Shown here piece by piece: positions 30,423 to 39,296 of a stretch of DNA of 39,378 bases. Within the stretch, counting starts at the first letter, position 1. Every line of letters starts with the position of its first letter. Source of the DNA: Marinobacterium lutimaris (GTDB taxonomy: Bacteria > Pseudomonadota > Gammaproteobacteria > Pseudomonadales > Balneatricaceae); NCBI RefSeq assembly GCF_900108065.1, contig NZ_FNVQ01000011.1, forward strand, positions 1-39,378, in the 5' to 3' direction. The notes beneath the pieces were generated by a model. It had not been told where the DNA came from. It did not search any database and saw only the letters and a program-made list of their open reading frames with translations. Both the position numbers and the translations under genes were made by a program.

Positions 30423-33383
30423 ATGGGTCTGTTGAGTCTATTCAGCGGCGGCAAATCGCAGGATGCTTCTGAGATAAACGCGGCACAGCAAAAGCAATCG
30501 GGTGTACCTGAGAAGAAAAAGCCACTGAAAATTGCTGACGTTAAACGCATGTACGGCCGTCCCAGCAGCTTTATCGACAAACTACCCTGGTACGAGGCTC
30601 AACCGGAGACCAACACGATCCTGCTGGACGACGGCTTTTCTGTGGGGGCCGTGTTTGAGGCTGTACCTATATCCACGGAAGGCCGGTCACTGGAATGGCT
30701 GAAGGAAACTCGGGACCGTGTAGAAGATGCGGTTGCTGACTCATTTGACGAAGAGCCGGATTCACCGTGGATCATTCAACACTATACCTTCGATGACAGC
30801 CAGATGCTGGACTTCATCCAACAACTGCGTCAGTACCCTGAGCAGCATTGCATCGACTCTGAATACACGCGGAACTGGTTGGACACCATCGAAAGCCACC
30901 TGCATGGGATCTGTAAGGAGGGTGGCCTGTTCATGGATGAAGAGGTCATGGGTTCATCCTGGGGTGGGAAGATGCGTCGGACGATGGTGGTGATCTACCG
31001 CCGTCTACCAAAGAACTGGAAGCACCCTCAAGGCCTGACGCCGGACGAGGATCTGAACAACGTCTGCGACAAGTTTTCAGGTAACCTGCGTGATACCGGG
31101 ATTCAGCTGGTGCGCGTGGGCGGTAAGGTGTTCTACGACTGGATGCTGGCCTGGTTTAACCCAAAACCTGAAATGACGGATGGGGACCGACGGGCGTTTT
31201 ACGAAATGGCAGGTTATCCCGGTGAGGATGATCGGCCCTACGGTGATGACTTTGCCGAATCCCTGTTTTTCTCCATGCCGAAATCCGACAAGGATAAGCA
31301 GGCTTGGATCTTCGACGGGATGTACCACCAGTGCATTCGCGTCAATAAATTGCGTCGTTCGCCCAAGGTAGGGCTCGTGGCCGGCGAAATTAGTATGTCC
31401 GGCGATAAAGTTTCCTGCCTTATGGATAAGATGCCGCCGGGCACTGTGGTGGTGACCACGATGGTGGTGACCCCTCAGAGCGAAGTGGAACACCATATTG
31501 ATCGGATTGCGGAGAAGTCCCGAGGTGAAAGCGTGGAAGCCACCTACGCCCGTCGTGACTGCGAAGTGGCCAAGGAGCTGCTGGCGCACCGCAAAAAGCT
31601 CTACCGAATGACCATGGCGGTCTATATCCGCGCTGAATCCCCCAAACAGCTCAAGAAGCACAACAACCTCGCGTGCTCCCTGCTGACCAGTGCCCAGTTG
31701 CAGCCCTACAAGGCGGAGGATGACCCGGTAGGGCTGGATGCTTACATCCTGAACCTGCCAATGGTGTTCGAACCCAGGATGGATCGTAACTTTCGGTCGT
31801 CCCGGCCGGTCTGGTTGCAGCACATGGCCAACCTATCGTCGTTGTTCGGACGCCATCGAGGAACCCAGCACCCCGGAACGATCATGTTTAACCGCGGTGG
31901 CGAGCCGTTAATCGTGGATCCTTTCCATAAGGCGGATCGTCAGAAGAATGCCCATGGCGTCATTCTGGGGCCGACCGGTGCCGGTAAGTCGGCGCTGTTG
32001 AACTACTTTGCATCCCAAATCATGGCGATGCACCGCCCCCGGATGATTATCGTTGAGGCCGGTAACTCCTTTGGTTTGTTGGGTGACTACTTCGAGGCGA
32101 ATGGTCTGACGGTCAATAAGCTGCAGATCAAACCCGGCGCCGGCGTGTCGTTGGCACCGTTCCAGGATGTACACCAGCTGATCGGCACCACCGAAGAATC
32201 CGATGATGATTTTAACGATGAGGACAGCATCCCTGAGCGTGACTTGAATCTGGCCATTATCAAGATCATGTCGGCCGAGGGGCTGAACAGCCACTTCGAT
32301 GATCTGGATCCGGAAGAGCAGGAGCGGATTCGAGATAAGGCGGTCATGGACTATCTGGCTGAGTCCAACATGGATCTGGATGACGACGATCTGGAGGATG
32401 ACCAGCGCGACATACTGGGTGAGGCTGAGATTATCGCCAAGCTGATGATCACCGGCGGCGAGGAAGAGGAAACCAAGCGTCTGATGCGAGCTGACCGCCG
32501 CATGATCCGTGACGCCATTCTGAAAGGGGCGCGTAAGGCTGTCACCGAGGGCCGTACCACGCGCACCGACGATGTGGCCTGGGGGTTCACTCAGATTTCC
32601 CAAGATGAAACCTATCCTGAAAAGCGCCGCGAGCGTGCGTTTGAAATGGGTGAAGCGATTCGGATGTATACCGATGGGTTTGAAGGTGAGCTGTTCAACA
32701 GCGAGACGTCGGCCTGGCCCGATGTGGACGTAACCATCGTGGATTTAGCAACCCTGGCGCGTGAAGGCTATGAGTCGCACCTGGCTCTGGCATACACCTC
32801 GATCATGCAGAACACCAACGCACTGGCAGAGAAGTTCCAACACTCTGGACGGCAGATCGTCATGTTTACGGATGAGGCCCACTTGATCACCGTGAACCCG
32901 TTGCTGTCCTCATTCTCAGTCAAGATCGTGAAAATGTGGCGTAAGTTGCACGCCTGGTACTGGCTGGCTACGCAGAACCTCGATGACTTCCCGAACGACT
33001 CCAAGAAGATCCTCAATATGTGCGAGTGGCTGATTGCGCTGGTGGCTCCGCAGGAGGAGATCAACCAGCTCGCCCGTTTCCGTCAGCTCTCCGATGAACA
33101 ACGTCACTTGATGTTGTCTGCTCGGAAAGAGCAGCACAAGTACGTGGAAGGCACCATTCTCGCTGACAAGGTGGAAGCGCTGTTTCGCAATGTACCTCCC
33201 AGCCTGTTTCTGTCATTGGCCGGTACCGAAGGCTACGAGAAGGCCCAACGTGCTGAGTTGATGCAGGAGTTCGGCATCACCGAAGTGGAAGCCGCCTATC
33301 ACGTCGCGGCCATGATCGATCACTCCCGTGGGATCGGTCCGAAACCGGAACCCCCCGAGTCATCACGGAGGAAGCGGGCATGA
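30423..33383 (+). CDS. VirB4/TraC-type conjugative transfer ATPase, TIGR03744 (PFL_4706-type)
   Basis: A 986-residue VirB4-class ATPase that powers pilus assembly and transfer. Walker A GPTGAGKS is near residues 516-523 and Walker B VMFTDEAH near 812-819, with WLATQNLDDF as the following sensor. Between them is a very acidic insert (DDDFNDEDS, MDLDDDDLEDD) typical of this family. I chose the ATG after GGGGAG (30407-30412); GTG 30402 and ATG 30405 are in-frame alternatives with poor spacing. It is the largest and most diagnostic gene of the operon and is intact. Confidence 0.93.
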   Translation: MGLLSLFSGGKSQDASEINAAQQKQSGVPEKKKPLKIADVKRMYGRPSSFIDKLPWYEAQPETNTILLDDGFSVGAVFEAVPISTEGRSLEWLKETRDRVEDAVADSFDEEPDSPWIIQHYTFDDSQMLDFIQQLRQYPEQHCIDSEYTRNWLDTIESHLHGICKEGGLFMDEEVMGSSWGGKMRRTMVVIYRRLPKNWKHPQGLTPDEDLNNVCDKFSGNLRDTGIQLVRVGGKVFYDWMLAWFNPKPEMTDGDRRAFYEMAGYPGEDDRPYGDDFAESLFFSMPKSDKDKQAWIFDGMYHQCIRVNKLRRSPKVGLVAGEISMSGDKVSCLMDKMPPGTVVVTTMVVTPQSEVEHHIDRIAEKSRGESVEATYARRDCEVAKELLAHRKKLYRMTMAVYIRAESPKQLKKHNNLACSLLTSAQLQPYKAEDDPVGLDAYILNLPMVFEPRMDRNFRSSRPVWLQHMANLSSLFGRHRGTQHPGTIMFNRGGEPLIVDPFHKADRQKNAHGVILGPTGAGKSALLNYFASQIMAMHRPRMIIVEAGNSFGLLGDYFEANGLTVNKLQIKPGAGVSLAPFQDVHQLIGTTEESDDDFNDEDSIPERDLNLAIIKIMSAEGLNSHFDDLDPEEQERIRDKAVMDYLAESNMDLDDDDLEDDQRDILGEAEIIAKLMITGGEEEETKRLMRADRRMIRDAILKGARKAVTEGRTTRTDDVAWGFTQISQDETYPEKRRERAFEMGEAIRMYTDGFEGELFNSETSAWPDVDVTIVDLATLAREGYESHLALAYTSIMQNTNALAEKFQHSGRQIVMFTDEAHLITVNPLLSSFSVKIVKMWRKLHAWYWLATQNLDDFPNDSKKILNMCEWLIALVAPQEEINQLARFRQLSDEQRHLMLSARKEQHKYVEGTILADKVEALFRNVPPSLFLSLAGTEGYEKAQRAELMQEFGITEVEAAYHVAAMIDHSRGIGPKPEPPESSRRKRA

Positions 33384-33838
33384 AGCGACTACTCCCCGCA
33401 CTGCTGATCACTTCTCTGGCAAGCGCTGTATCCGCGGAGGAGATTCAGTCAGTCATGGTTTGGCATGACTCTGATCGCGCCCCAGTGACTGACGACTACC
33501 GCTTTGCACCCGGTACGGAGATCTATGTATTCGATATGGCGCTTCAGCGTCAGGCGGAAGCTCGGATGAACAGCGATTTGGGCAAAAGGGGACTGGCCTT
33601 TGGCCCGGACATCGGGAGCAATCAGGCCCGGACAAAAGATGCATTGAGACGCTACATGTCCACGGAGGATTTTGAGGAGGTCAGTCGTGAGCTCAAAGCC
33701 TTTGGTTATGGCATGAGCGCGGCTATGCAGTACCGCATTGAGCGTGTCCCTTCGATTCTGTTGAACGAGCGCTATCTGGTTATCGGTGTGAACTCCGTGG
33801 ATGAAGCCGTCAGCCTATTTCTGCAGGAGGTGAACTGA
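33380..33838 (+). CDS. Conjugative element periplasmic protein, TIGR03757 family
   Basis: A 152-residue exported protein (signal peptide 1-19, cleavage after VSA). The mature part contains FAPGTEIYVFDMALQRQAEAR, and the C-terminal VPSILLNERYLVIGVNSVDEAV resembles the thioredoxin-like end of TrbC/TraW-type proteins. Its start overlaps the ATPase stop by ATGA, and its stop is shared with the next start (TGATG). Confidence 0.85.
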   Translation: MKRLLPALLITSLASAVSAEEIQSVMVWHDSDRAPVTDDYRFAPGTEIYVFDMALQRQAEARMNSDLGKRGLAFGPDIGSNQARTKDALRRYMSTEDFEEVSRELKAFGYGMSAAMQYRIERVPSILLNERYLVIGVNSVDEAVSLFLQEVN

Positions 33839-34839
33839 TGCGACTCAAGCCAGCGGTGTTCTCGATCCTGGTTACCCTATCTCTGTCGGTGGGAGGCGTG
33901 CGCGCCGATACCATCACGACGGATCAGGTGATTACCCGGACAACAGCGGCCTTCTTCAACTGTGCTGATTATCAAGTCGTCGGTGTGTGTTTCTGGCTCT
34001 ATTGCACCTGGACAGGCTGCGCCATCCGAACCTCAGCCAAGGTGGCGCACTACAATCCCGAGTTGACCATGCAGACCTACCGCAATGCGCAGGAGCCGCC
34101 GTGGACCGAAACTCGGCAGTTTCTGGCCCTTACTCAGTCTGATTACGATGGTTCATTGGTTTCCACCATTCTCTCCACGATGGGGTCTGGTCTGGATGAA
34201 CTTGGTGGAGGTGGCGGTTCCGAAAACAAGGCGGCATCGCATTCCAACATGACATTCACCCTGACGGACAGCTTCGGCAACCCGGTCATGTTCGCCAGCA
34301 GCGTGGCCTCAATGTCTGGTTATGTGTGTGATCCCAAGCTGACACCGATGTACCCCTACTACATCTCCAACTTAGATACGGTGTCTTGGCGTTTCGGTAT
34401 CCCGGAAATGTTCTATCCGGAATCACTCAATCCGTTTGGCTCCCTGCTGGGCAGTAATAGCTACAACTGGGGTGGTTACTACCCACGTATAGGCCATGTC
34501 ACGAACCATGATGAAATCAAGGAAAGTGGCCTGATCGCCTTCCGCAGTGGCCATTTCATTACCCGCCGCAATCAGGATCACATCTACACCAGCATTTATC
34601 AGAACGATAGCGAAGGGTGGTGGGCACCCGATCCCCTCACCGTATCCAGCGGCCGATGGCAACAGCTTGCGCCTAAAGCCGACACAAGCTGCCGCACCTT
34701 CCCGTTAAGTGCCGATATGGGGCCGTCAGATGGTCTTCAGAGTCGCCGTAGTGATGATGGTGCTCATGTATGGAACCTATGGCGTCAATACAAGTGCTGC
34801 CAGGACCGTGGCTCATTCCTGTACGACGTCGAGTGGTAA
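33838..34839 (+). CDS. TraU-like conjugative element protein, TIGR03756 (PFL_4710 family)
   Basis: A 333-residue exported protein (signal peptide 1-23, cleavage after VRA) rich in cysteines and tryptophans: VGVCFWLYCTWTGC and the end motif YKCCQDRG. These and the length fit TIGR03756, the counterpart of F TraU, which is needed for DNA transfer and mating-pair formation. The cysteines probably need periplasmic disulfide formation. Confidence 0.87.
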   Translation: MRLKPAVFSILVTLSLSVGGVRADTITTDQVITRTTAAFFNCADYQVVGVCFWLYCTWTGCAIRTSAKVAHYNPELTMQTYRNAQEPPWTETRQFLALTQSDYDGSLVSTILSTMGSGLDELGGGGGSENKAASHSNMTFTLTDSFGNPVMFASSVASMSGYVCDPKLTPMYPYYISNLDTVSWRFGIPEMFYPESLNPFGSLLGSNSYNWGGYYPRIGHVTNHDEIKESGLIAFRSGHFITRRNQDHIYTSIYQNDSEGWWAPDPLTVSSGRWQQLAPKADTSCRTFPLSADMGPSDGLQSRRSDDGAHVWNLWRQYKCCQDRGSFLYDVEW

Positions 34840-34865
34840 AGGCTAACCAGAGGAAAAATGGAATT

Positions 34866-36209
34866 ATGAAGAAGATCACCCTCGCAACGATCATCGCATC
34901 CCTGGTTAGCGTGCACGCGGCCGCTGCTACTCAGAGTCCTCGTGTGATGACTGTGAATGCTTACGAAATCGGGGGCAGTCTGTTGCCCGGAGCGCCCACT
35001 AGCACTGACAACATGAACATCTTTGCGCTCGGGACTGAGTGGGAGACCAATATGCAGTGTGGCAACTTCGACCCCAAGGTGTCGGTATCCAACCAGTTGA
35101 ACGGTGTCACCGATGGCTTTAAATCCATGATGGGTAACATCGTGAACAACGCCACCGGTGCTGTGGCGTCATTGCCTGCGCTGGTAATCCAGCGTGCAAA
35201 CCCCGGGCTTTATGACCTGCTGCAACAAGGGGTGTTGCAGGGCAAGCTGGATCTGGAGTTTGCAGAAACCTCCTGCGAAAGCATCCAACAAATGATTATG
35301 GGTGATACCGGTCTCCCCTGGGAAAAAGGCACGGTCGCAACTCGACAGCAGACCTGGGCCGATGAAATAAGCAGCTCTGGTGGGGATGCGATCAGGGCCA
35401 AGGATAACTATGACCAGGCCAATATCGGGAACGAAGGGCGTTTGTGGGTCTGCAATGAAAAGCGCGGGGGACTTGGACAGCCCAAGGTAAATACGATTTA
35501 TGACGTGGTGGTCGCAGGTTACAACCTGTACCACGACAACTCGGATCTCTGCAGCACCGGCTCACCGGCTGCTGGCTTGCAAGATGATTCCTCGATTTAC
35601 AAATACTGGACCAGTGCGGATGCCGCGGCCGATTGGGTCGTGGAAACCGTGGGGGAAGTACGGTTAAGCACCTGCAATACCTGCACGAAAATTGAGACTC
35701 AGCCAGGCGTTGCGCTTGAAGTGAAACACGAGGAACTGGCTGACACATTGAACACGCGGCTCACCAATCTGGTTGATGGCTCGACCGAACTCACCTGGCA
35801 GAACCTCAACCGGGTGTCAGCACCTCCAACCGTGATTATCACGCCGGCGGTCATTCGTAAGTTGCAAGATGAATCAGACGTTAGTGCTGAGCGTACGATC
35901 GAAGATGTCAGCCTGGAAGTGGCTTATGCCCGAATGACAGAGCAGGCACGTTTAGCTATCCGGATGCTGCGAGCCGGGGCGAAAGAGCCCAACGTCCAAT
36001 CCTATCCGAACGCGCCGGAGACCATCGACGCTACCGTGCAGGAACTGCGCGAGAACATGGCGCTGATTCAGCAAGCGGCAACTGACGTACAGCCTGTGTC
36101 CGCGAAGACGGTTAAATCCATCATGGTTGGGGAAGAAAAGCGCCTGCAGCGTGCCCGTCAACTGGATCGTGCTACCCGTGACAACAACGAATTGAGGCTT
36201 ACCGAATGA
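34866..36209 (+). CDS. TraH-position conjugative element protein, TIGR03755 (PFL_4711 family)
   Basis: A 447-residue exported protein (signal peptide 1-21, cleavage after AAA). Conserved stretches include WETNMQCGNFDPKVSVSNQLN, CESIQQMI and WVCNEKRGG, and it has a long helical C-terminal region. It fits TIGR03755. I chose the ATG that gives the signal peptide; the longer frame begins inside the preceding gene. It overlaps the next gene by ATGA. Confidence 0.86.
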   Translation: MKKITLATIIASLVSVHAAAATQSPRVMTVNAYEIGGSLLPGAPTSTDNMNIFALGTEWETNMQCGNFDPKVSVSNQLNGVTDGFKSMMGNIVNNATGAVASLPALVIQRANPGLYDLLQQGVLQGKLDLEFAETSCESIQQMIMGDTGLPWEKGTVATRQQTWADEISSSGGDAIRAKDNYDQANIGNEGRLWVCNEKRGGLGQPKVNTIYDVVVAGYNLYHDNSDLCSTGSPAAGLQDDSSIYKYWTSADAAADWVVETVGEVRLSTCNTCTKIETQPGVALEVKHEELADTLNTRLTNLVDGSTELTWQNLNRVSAPPTVIITPAVIRKLQDESDVSAERTIEDVSLEVAYARMTEQARLAIRMLRAGAKEPNVQSYPNAPETIDATVQELRENMALIQQAATDVQPVSAKTVKSIMVGEEKRLQRARQLDRATRDNNELRLTE

Positions 36210-36550
36210 TCAAAGGTATTCGCACCGGTCTGGTGTTTGCGGGGACATTAGCCGTGTTAATCGTGGGTGTTGCCCTGTTTTCACATTTCGCCAACCTTGA
36301 TCCAACCACTGATCTGAAGAGCACGTTTCTGCCGTGGCGGTTGGGATTTTATGCGTTAGTGCTGATCGCCTGGAAACCGATCAGCCGGTTTCTCTGTCGG
36401 CCTCGGCTGCATCCGGAGGATCGCACGGAAGCGATGCTGAAACAGTGGGATGAGCTGAGCCGGCTGCTGGCTAAGTCCTGGTGGAAGTTGGCGCTGTTCT
36501 TTGCCGTCTTTGAAATCTTCATCATTCAGAAGGTGGGATTTGGGGCATGA
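36206..36550 (+). CDS. Small membrane protein of T4SS operon, unknown function
   Basis: A 114-residue protein with three predicted transmembrane helices (about 8-28, 44-60 and 90-108) and a basic/acidic loop (RPRLHPEDRTEAMLKQWDEL in part). I do not assign a family. Both ends overlap neighbours by ATGA, so it is an integral part of the operon, and a small gene commonly sits just before traG in GI-type elements. Confidence 0.75.
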   Translation: MIKGIRTGLVFAGTLAVLIVGVALFSHFANLDPTTDLKSTFLPWRLGFYALVLIAWKPISRFLCRPRLHPEDRTEAMLKQWDELSRLLAKSWWKLALFFAVFEIFIIQKVGFGA

Positions 36551-38214
36551 TCGCGAACCAATTTCTGGACATCTATACGTCGATCGTCAGCTGGAAAATG
36601 TACGGAATACTGTGGGACACCCTGAATGGGACAGGCCTTGCCTATATCCCCTTCATAGTGGCGATCATTAGCTCACTCAGGCAAGCCTATGATCAATCAG
36701 CGAGCCGCATCATAGCGACACTGGAAATGCAGATGCTTGGCTTCATCATCATGCTGATCCTGGTGGTGATCCCCTATCAGAACAACGCTGTATCCATCGA
36801 GGATGTGAAGTACACCATCACTTCGACTTCGTGCAACGTGGCAGACGTGTCCGGCATGGGCGATGCCACGGGCAAGTCTGCAGATGATGTGTTCTCGGAT
36901 CTTGGCGGAGCGGGAGCGTCCATCCGAGTACCGGTGGCCTGGGGGCTCGTCGATTATCTCTCAAGCTCCATCACGTACACAGCGATCAAGGCGATCGGGT
37001 GTGCTGCCAGCTACGATGAGGTGCTCTATAAGATTTCGACGGCTTCGATTGATGATACTCAGGTTTTGGATCGACTGGAGGCGTTCAATAACCAGTGTTA
37101 CCGGCCAGCGCTGGCAGACCTGCAGCAGAACGGTCTGCCAGCAGGCATGACACGAGATCAGCTGGAGGCCTGGGAAGATCCCGCGTATATCGGCTCCGAA
37201 ATGTTGCTGAATACACCAGGGCGGTATTTTCAGTCGCCCCAAGCCTATGTCCATCACGCCGAAGAATATGGCTTCGATTATTCACCGACCCCTGGCTCAC
37301 TGGATGAGCAGCACGATGAGGATATGTTTGGGGCCACTGTCACCTGCAAGGAACTGTGGGAGGGACGTGACGACGTGCAGGGGCTGCGCGATGTGGTGTT
37401 TGAATCCGTCACGGATACTGACGATGGAGAAGACGCTTGGGATGACTGGGATGAATATGGCTCCGAACTGTATGGCACTTTGACCGAGGAAGAACAGAAA
37501 GAGTCCTTCCTGAAGGCGGTGCTGGACGCTAATGCAGGCAACTATGCGGCCGTGGATGAAATCAGTGTCGGAAGTGAACAGGTAGAGACCAGCTGGACAG
37601 ATCCGCAGACATACCTGGATGGCTTAACCAACCTGGTGGCAGGCGGACTGGCTGCTTGGGATGGTGCCAGCACCTGGGCGCAGTTTGTCGTTATTAAAAA
37701 CGCGATGAAAACAGCAGTGCCCATGCTGATCTCTATGGCACAGGCCTTGGTCATCATCATCGCGCCGATGGCCATGGTCTGGACCTGCTACAGCTTCTCG
37801 ACCTTCGTTACCTTGGCACTGGCCTATTTTGGCCTGGAGTTCCTTAACGCAATTATGGGTTTGGGGTATTACTTCGAGAACAAGATATCGCTCATGTCCA
37901 ATAAGGCACTTGCTGATGGAGAGGTATTCGCGTCACTAACAGTTTACCTGGTGAGCTTCATCCAATTGTTCCTTCTGCCGACGATTTGGCTGACGCTGGT
38001 TGCGGCTACTGCGAGTCAAGCGGTGAGGGGAATGCAGGGTGTCGGTGGCAGTGCAAGAGGAACCTACGGATCTGGCGGCTCGCAAACTGCTACAAGTATG
38101 CTTGGAAGAGGGGCTGCCTCTGGAATGGATAGGGCTAGTTCTAGGTTGAGTGGAGCCTTACCAGGGTTAGGTGCAAGAGCAGGGAGTGCGGTTAGAAGTA
38201 TGAGAGGACGATGA
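36547..38214 (+). CDS. TraG N-terminal-type mating-pair stabilisation protein
   Basis: A 555-residue membrane protein. The start DIYTSIVSWKMYGILWDTLNGTGLAYIPFI is typical of the TraG-N family (shown in part: WKMYGILWDTLN). Hydrophobic clusters lie at 30-80 and 385-490, separated by a large periplasmic loop, and the C-terminus is a glycine/serine-rich tail ending RSMRGR. The F TraG C-terminal entry-exclusion domain is absent, as usual in GI-type systems. It is the last gene of the operon and is followed by a terminator. Confidence 0.87.
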   Translation: MIANQFLDIYTSIVSWKMYGILWDTLNGTGLAYIPFIVAIISSLRQAYDQSASRIIATLEMQMLGFIIMLILVVIPYQNNAVSIEDVKYTITSTSCNVADVSGMGDATGKSADDVFSDLGGAGASIRVPVAWGLVDYLSSSITYTAIKAIGCAASYDEVLYKISTASIDDTQVLDRLEAFNNQCYRPALADLQQNGLPAGMTRDQLEAWEDPAYIGSEMLLNTPGRYFQSPQAYVHHAEEYGFDYSPTPGSLDEQHDEDMFGATVTCKELWEGRDDVQGLRDVVFESVTDTDDGEDAWDDWDEYGSELYGTLTEEEQKESFLKAVLDANAGNYAAVDEISVGSEQVETSWTDPQTYLDGLTNLVAGGLAAWDGASTWAQFVVIKNAMKTAVPMLISMAQALVIIIAPMAMVWTCYSFSTFVTLALAYFGLEFLNAIMGLGYYFENKISLMSNKALADGEVFASLTVYLVSFIQLFLLPTIWLTLVAATASQAVRGMQGVGGSARGTYGSGGSQTATSMLGRGAASGMDRASSRLSGALPGLGARAGSAVRSMRGR

Positions 38215-38223
38215 TTAAGAAAT

Positions 38224-38252
38224 GGGGCCCGACAAAATGGCCCCCTTTCTTT
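38224..38252. terminator. Terminator at end of T4SS operon
   Basis: GGGGCC (38224-38229) pairs with GGCCCC (38239-38244) across a 9-base loop, followed by a pyrimidine-rich CTTTCTTT. It is between the convergent traG and membrane-protein genes and may serve both. Confidence 0.65.
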
Positions 38253-38263
38253 CAGGGTGAGTT

Positions 38264-38800
38264 TTAGTCTGGAGGAGCTGCCATGTCATCCATGAAATAA
38301 ACCATTCTGTCAGTCTCAGAAAGGGCCTGGCCATCCACTCCTATATCAGGGTAATCCTCCGCCATGCTGCTTTTAGATCTACTGTCGTTCGGGTGTTCCC
38401 TCGCTTCCGCAAGCCCAGAAATTAATGCGAGCAGAACTTGCCAAACGAGCACTATGGGAAGGCTTGCGATGTATCCGACCATGATTACCTTGAACGCAGT
38501 ACGAGATACCCTGCTATTGGAATGCTTCATATCCAGTAAGGACGTCTCAATGTCTGGTCGTGAAAGCATGGCCATGATCGCAATCAACCCGGTCATCGCG
38601 ACATAGTAAAAGGGGTGACTGAACCCTGGATATCCGAACCGTACCAGGGAAAGGACCGGGTCTGCCAGCAACGTGACAATAGAGATAGTCAGCACGATCA
38701 GAATGATACGCCGAAAACGATCGGTGAACTGTCCATCCTGCACGGTATGCTTCTCGAACCATGGCACAGGAGCAAGGAGTATGCGGTTGATGATATTCAT
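38264..38800 (-). CDS. Hypothetical membrane protein, not recognised
   Basis: A 178-residue protein with three or four hydrophobic segments (about 31-50, 63-80 and 103-128), an N-terminal cytoplasmic part, and an acidic C-terminal tail (about 130-178: DSRSKSSMAEDYPDIGVDG). I recognise no family. No Shine-Dalgarno sequence is seen before the ATG. It converges on the T4SS operon and is accessory cargo or an entry-exclusion type gene by position (speculative). Confidence 0.6.
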   Translation of the reverse strand: MNIINRILLAPVPWFEKHTVQDGQFTDRFRRIILIVLTISIVTLLADPVLSLVRFGYPGFSHPFYYVAMTGLIAIMAMLSRPDIETSLLDMKHSNSRVSRTAFKVIMVGYIASLPIVLVWQVLLALISGLAEAREHPNDSRSKSSMAEDYPDIGVDGQALSETDRMVYFMDDMAAPPD

Positions 38801-39022
38801 GTCTGTACAAAAAATAATCAGATCCTTCTGTGCTGCTCATGATAGGCGAGGGCGGTGCTTTCTCACAATGTTGTGCACAGAAAATTTGGATAACCTTGAA
38901 TAGGTGTCGGGGTTGAGTTCCGGCAGATGAAGTAAGCAAGGGCTCGTACCAAAAACGGGATAACAGCCCCTAACGTCTCAACAAACCACGATTGAATATC
39001 ACCATTTTCTCATCAGGTTGCT
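38801..39022. other. Intergenic stretch without supported gene
   Basis: No convincing gene on either strand. The short open frames here (75-76 codons) overlap the membrane-protein gene antisense and lack ribosome sites. The stretch would contain the promoter of the leftward membrane-protein gene, but no clear -35/-10 pair is evident. Confidence 0.5.
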
Positions 39023-39160
39023 GGCTAACAACTTGCTGTGGTTAATCCAAGGTCAAAAAATTGCCCTTGGCTGCTTCTTGGCCCGCAATGCTCAATGCAG
39101 TCAAACTGCACAGCAATCACCAAGCCAAGGACCGATCAGCGCACAAAGCAGGCGTTAGAT
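39023..39160. repeat. attC-like imperfect palindrome (integron cassette recombination site candidate)
   Basis: The outer boxes are CTAAC (39025-39029) and GTTAG (39154-39158); the right one continues as GTTAGAT, which fits the attC core GTTRRRY. Inside, both arms pair in register with bulges: CCTTGG with CCAAGG (39065-39070, 39125-39130), CTTGG with CCAAG (39077-39081, 39120-39124), and a tip TGCAGT-CAA-ACTGCA (39096-39110). The total of about 138 bases and the unpaired extra bases on one arm are attC hallmarks. The left box GGCTAAC departs from RYYYAAC at one position. No integrase gene is visible. Confidence 0.55.
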
Positions 39161-39222
39161 GGAGTAGGAACTTTGCGGTATCTATGACCCGAAACGGCTT
39201 AAGATTGGCCCTATTTCCAGGC

Positions 39223-39252
39223 AAAAAAACGGGCCACAAGGGCCCGTTTTAA
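39223..39252. terminator. Bidirectional intrinsic terminator
   Basis: AAAACGGGCC (39226-39235) pairs with GGCCCGTTTT (39241-39250), a perfect 10-bp stem with a 5-base loop, T-run on the right and A-run on the left. It lies between the attC-like site and the insertion sequence. Confidence 0.85.
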
Positions 39253-39296
39253 TCGTTTACTGAACTCGAGGTTCAGATCACGGTGTAGTGGTTCAA

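Noticed and set aside
31077-32603. Two long antisense open frames inside the VirB4-like gene
   Set aside because: They lie opposite the Walker A region and the acidic insert of an intact ATPase; no start signals.
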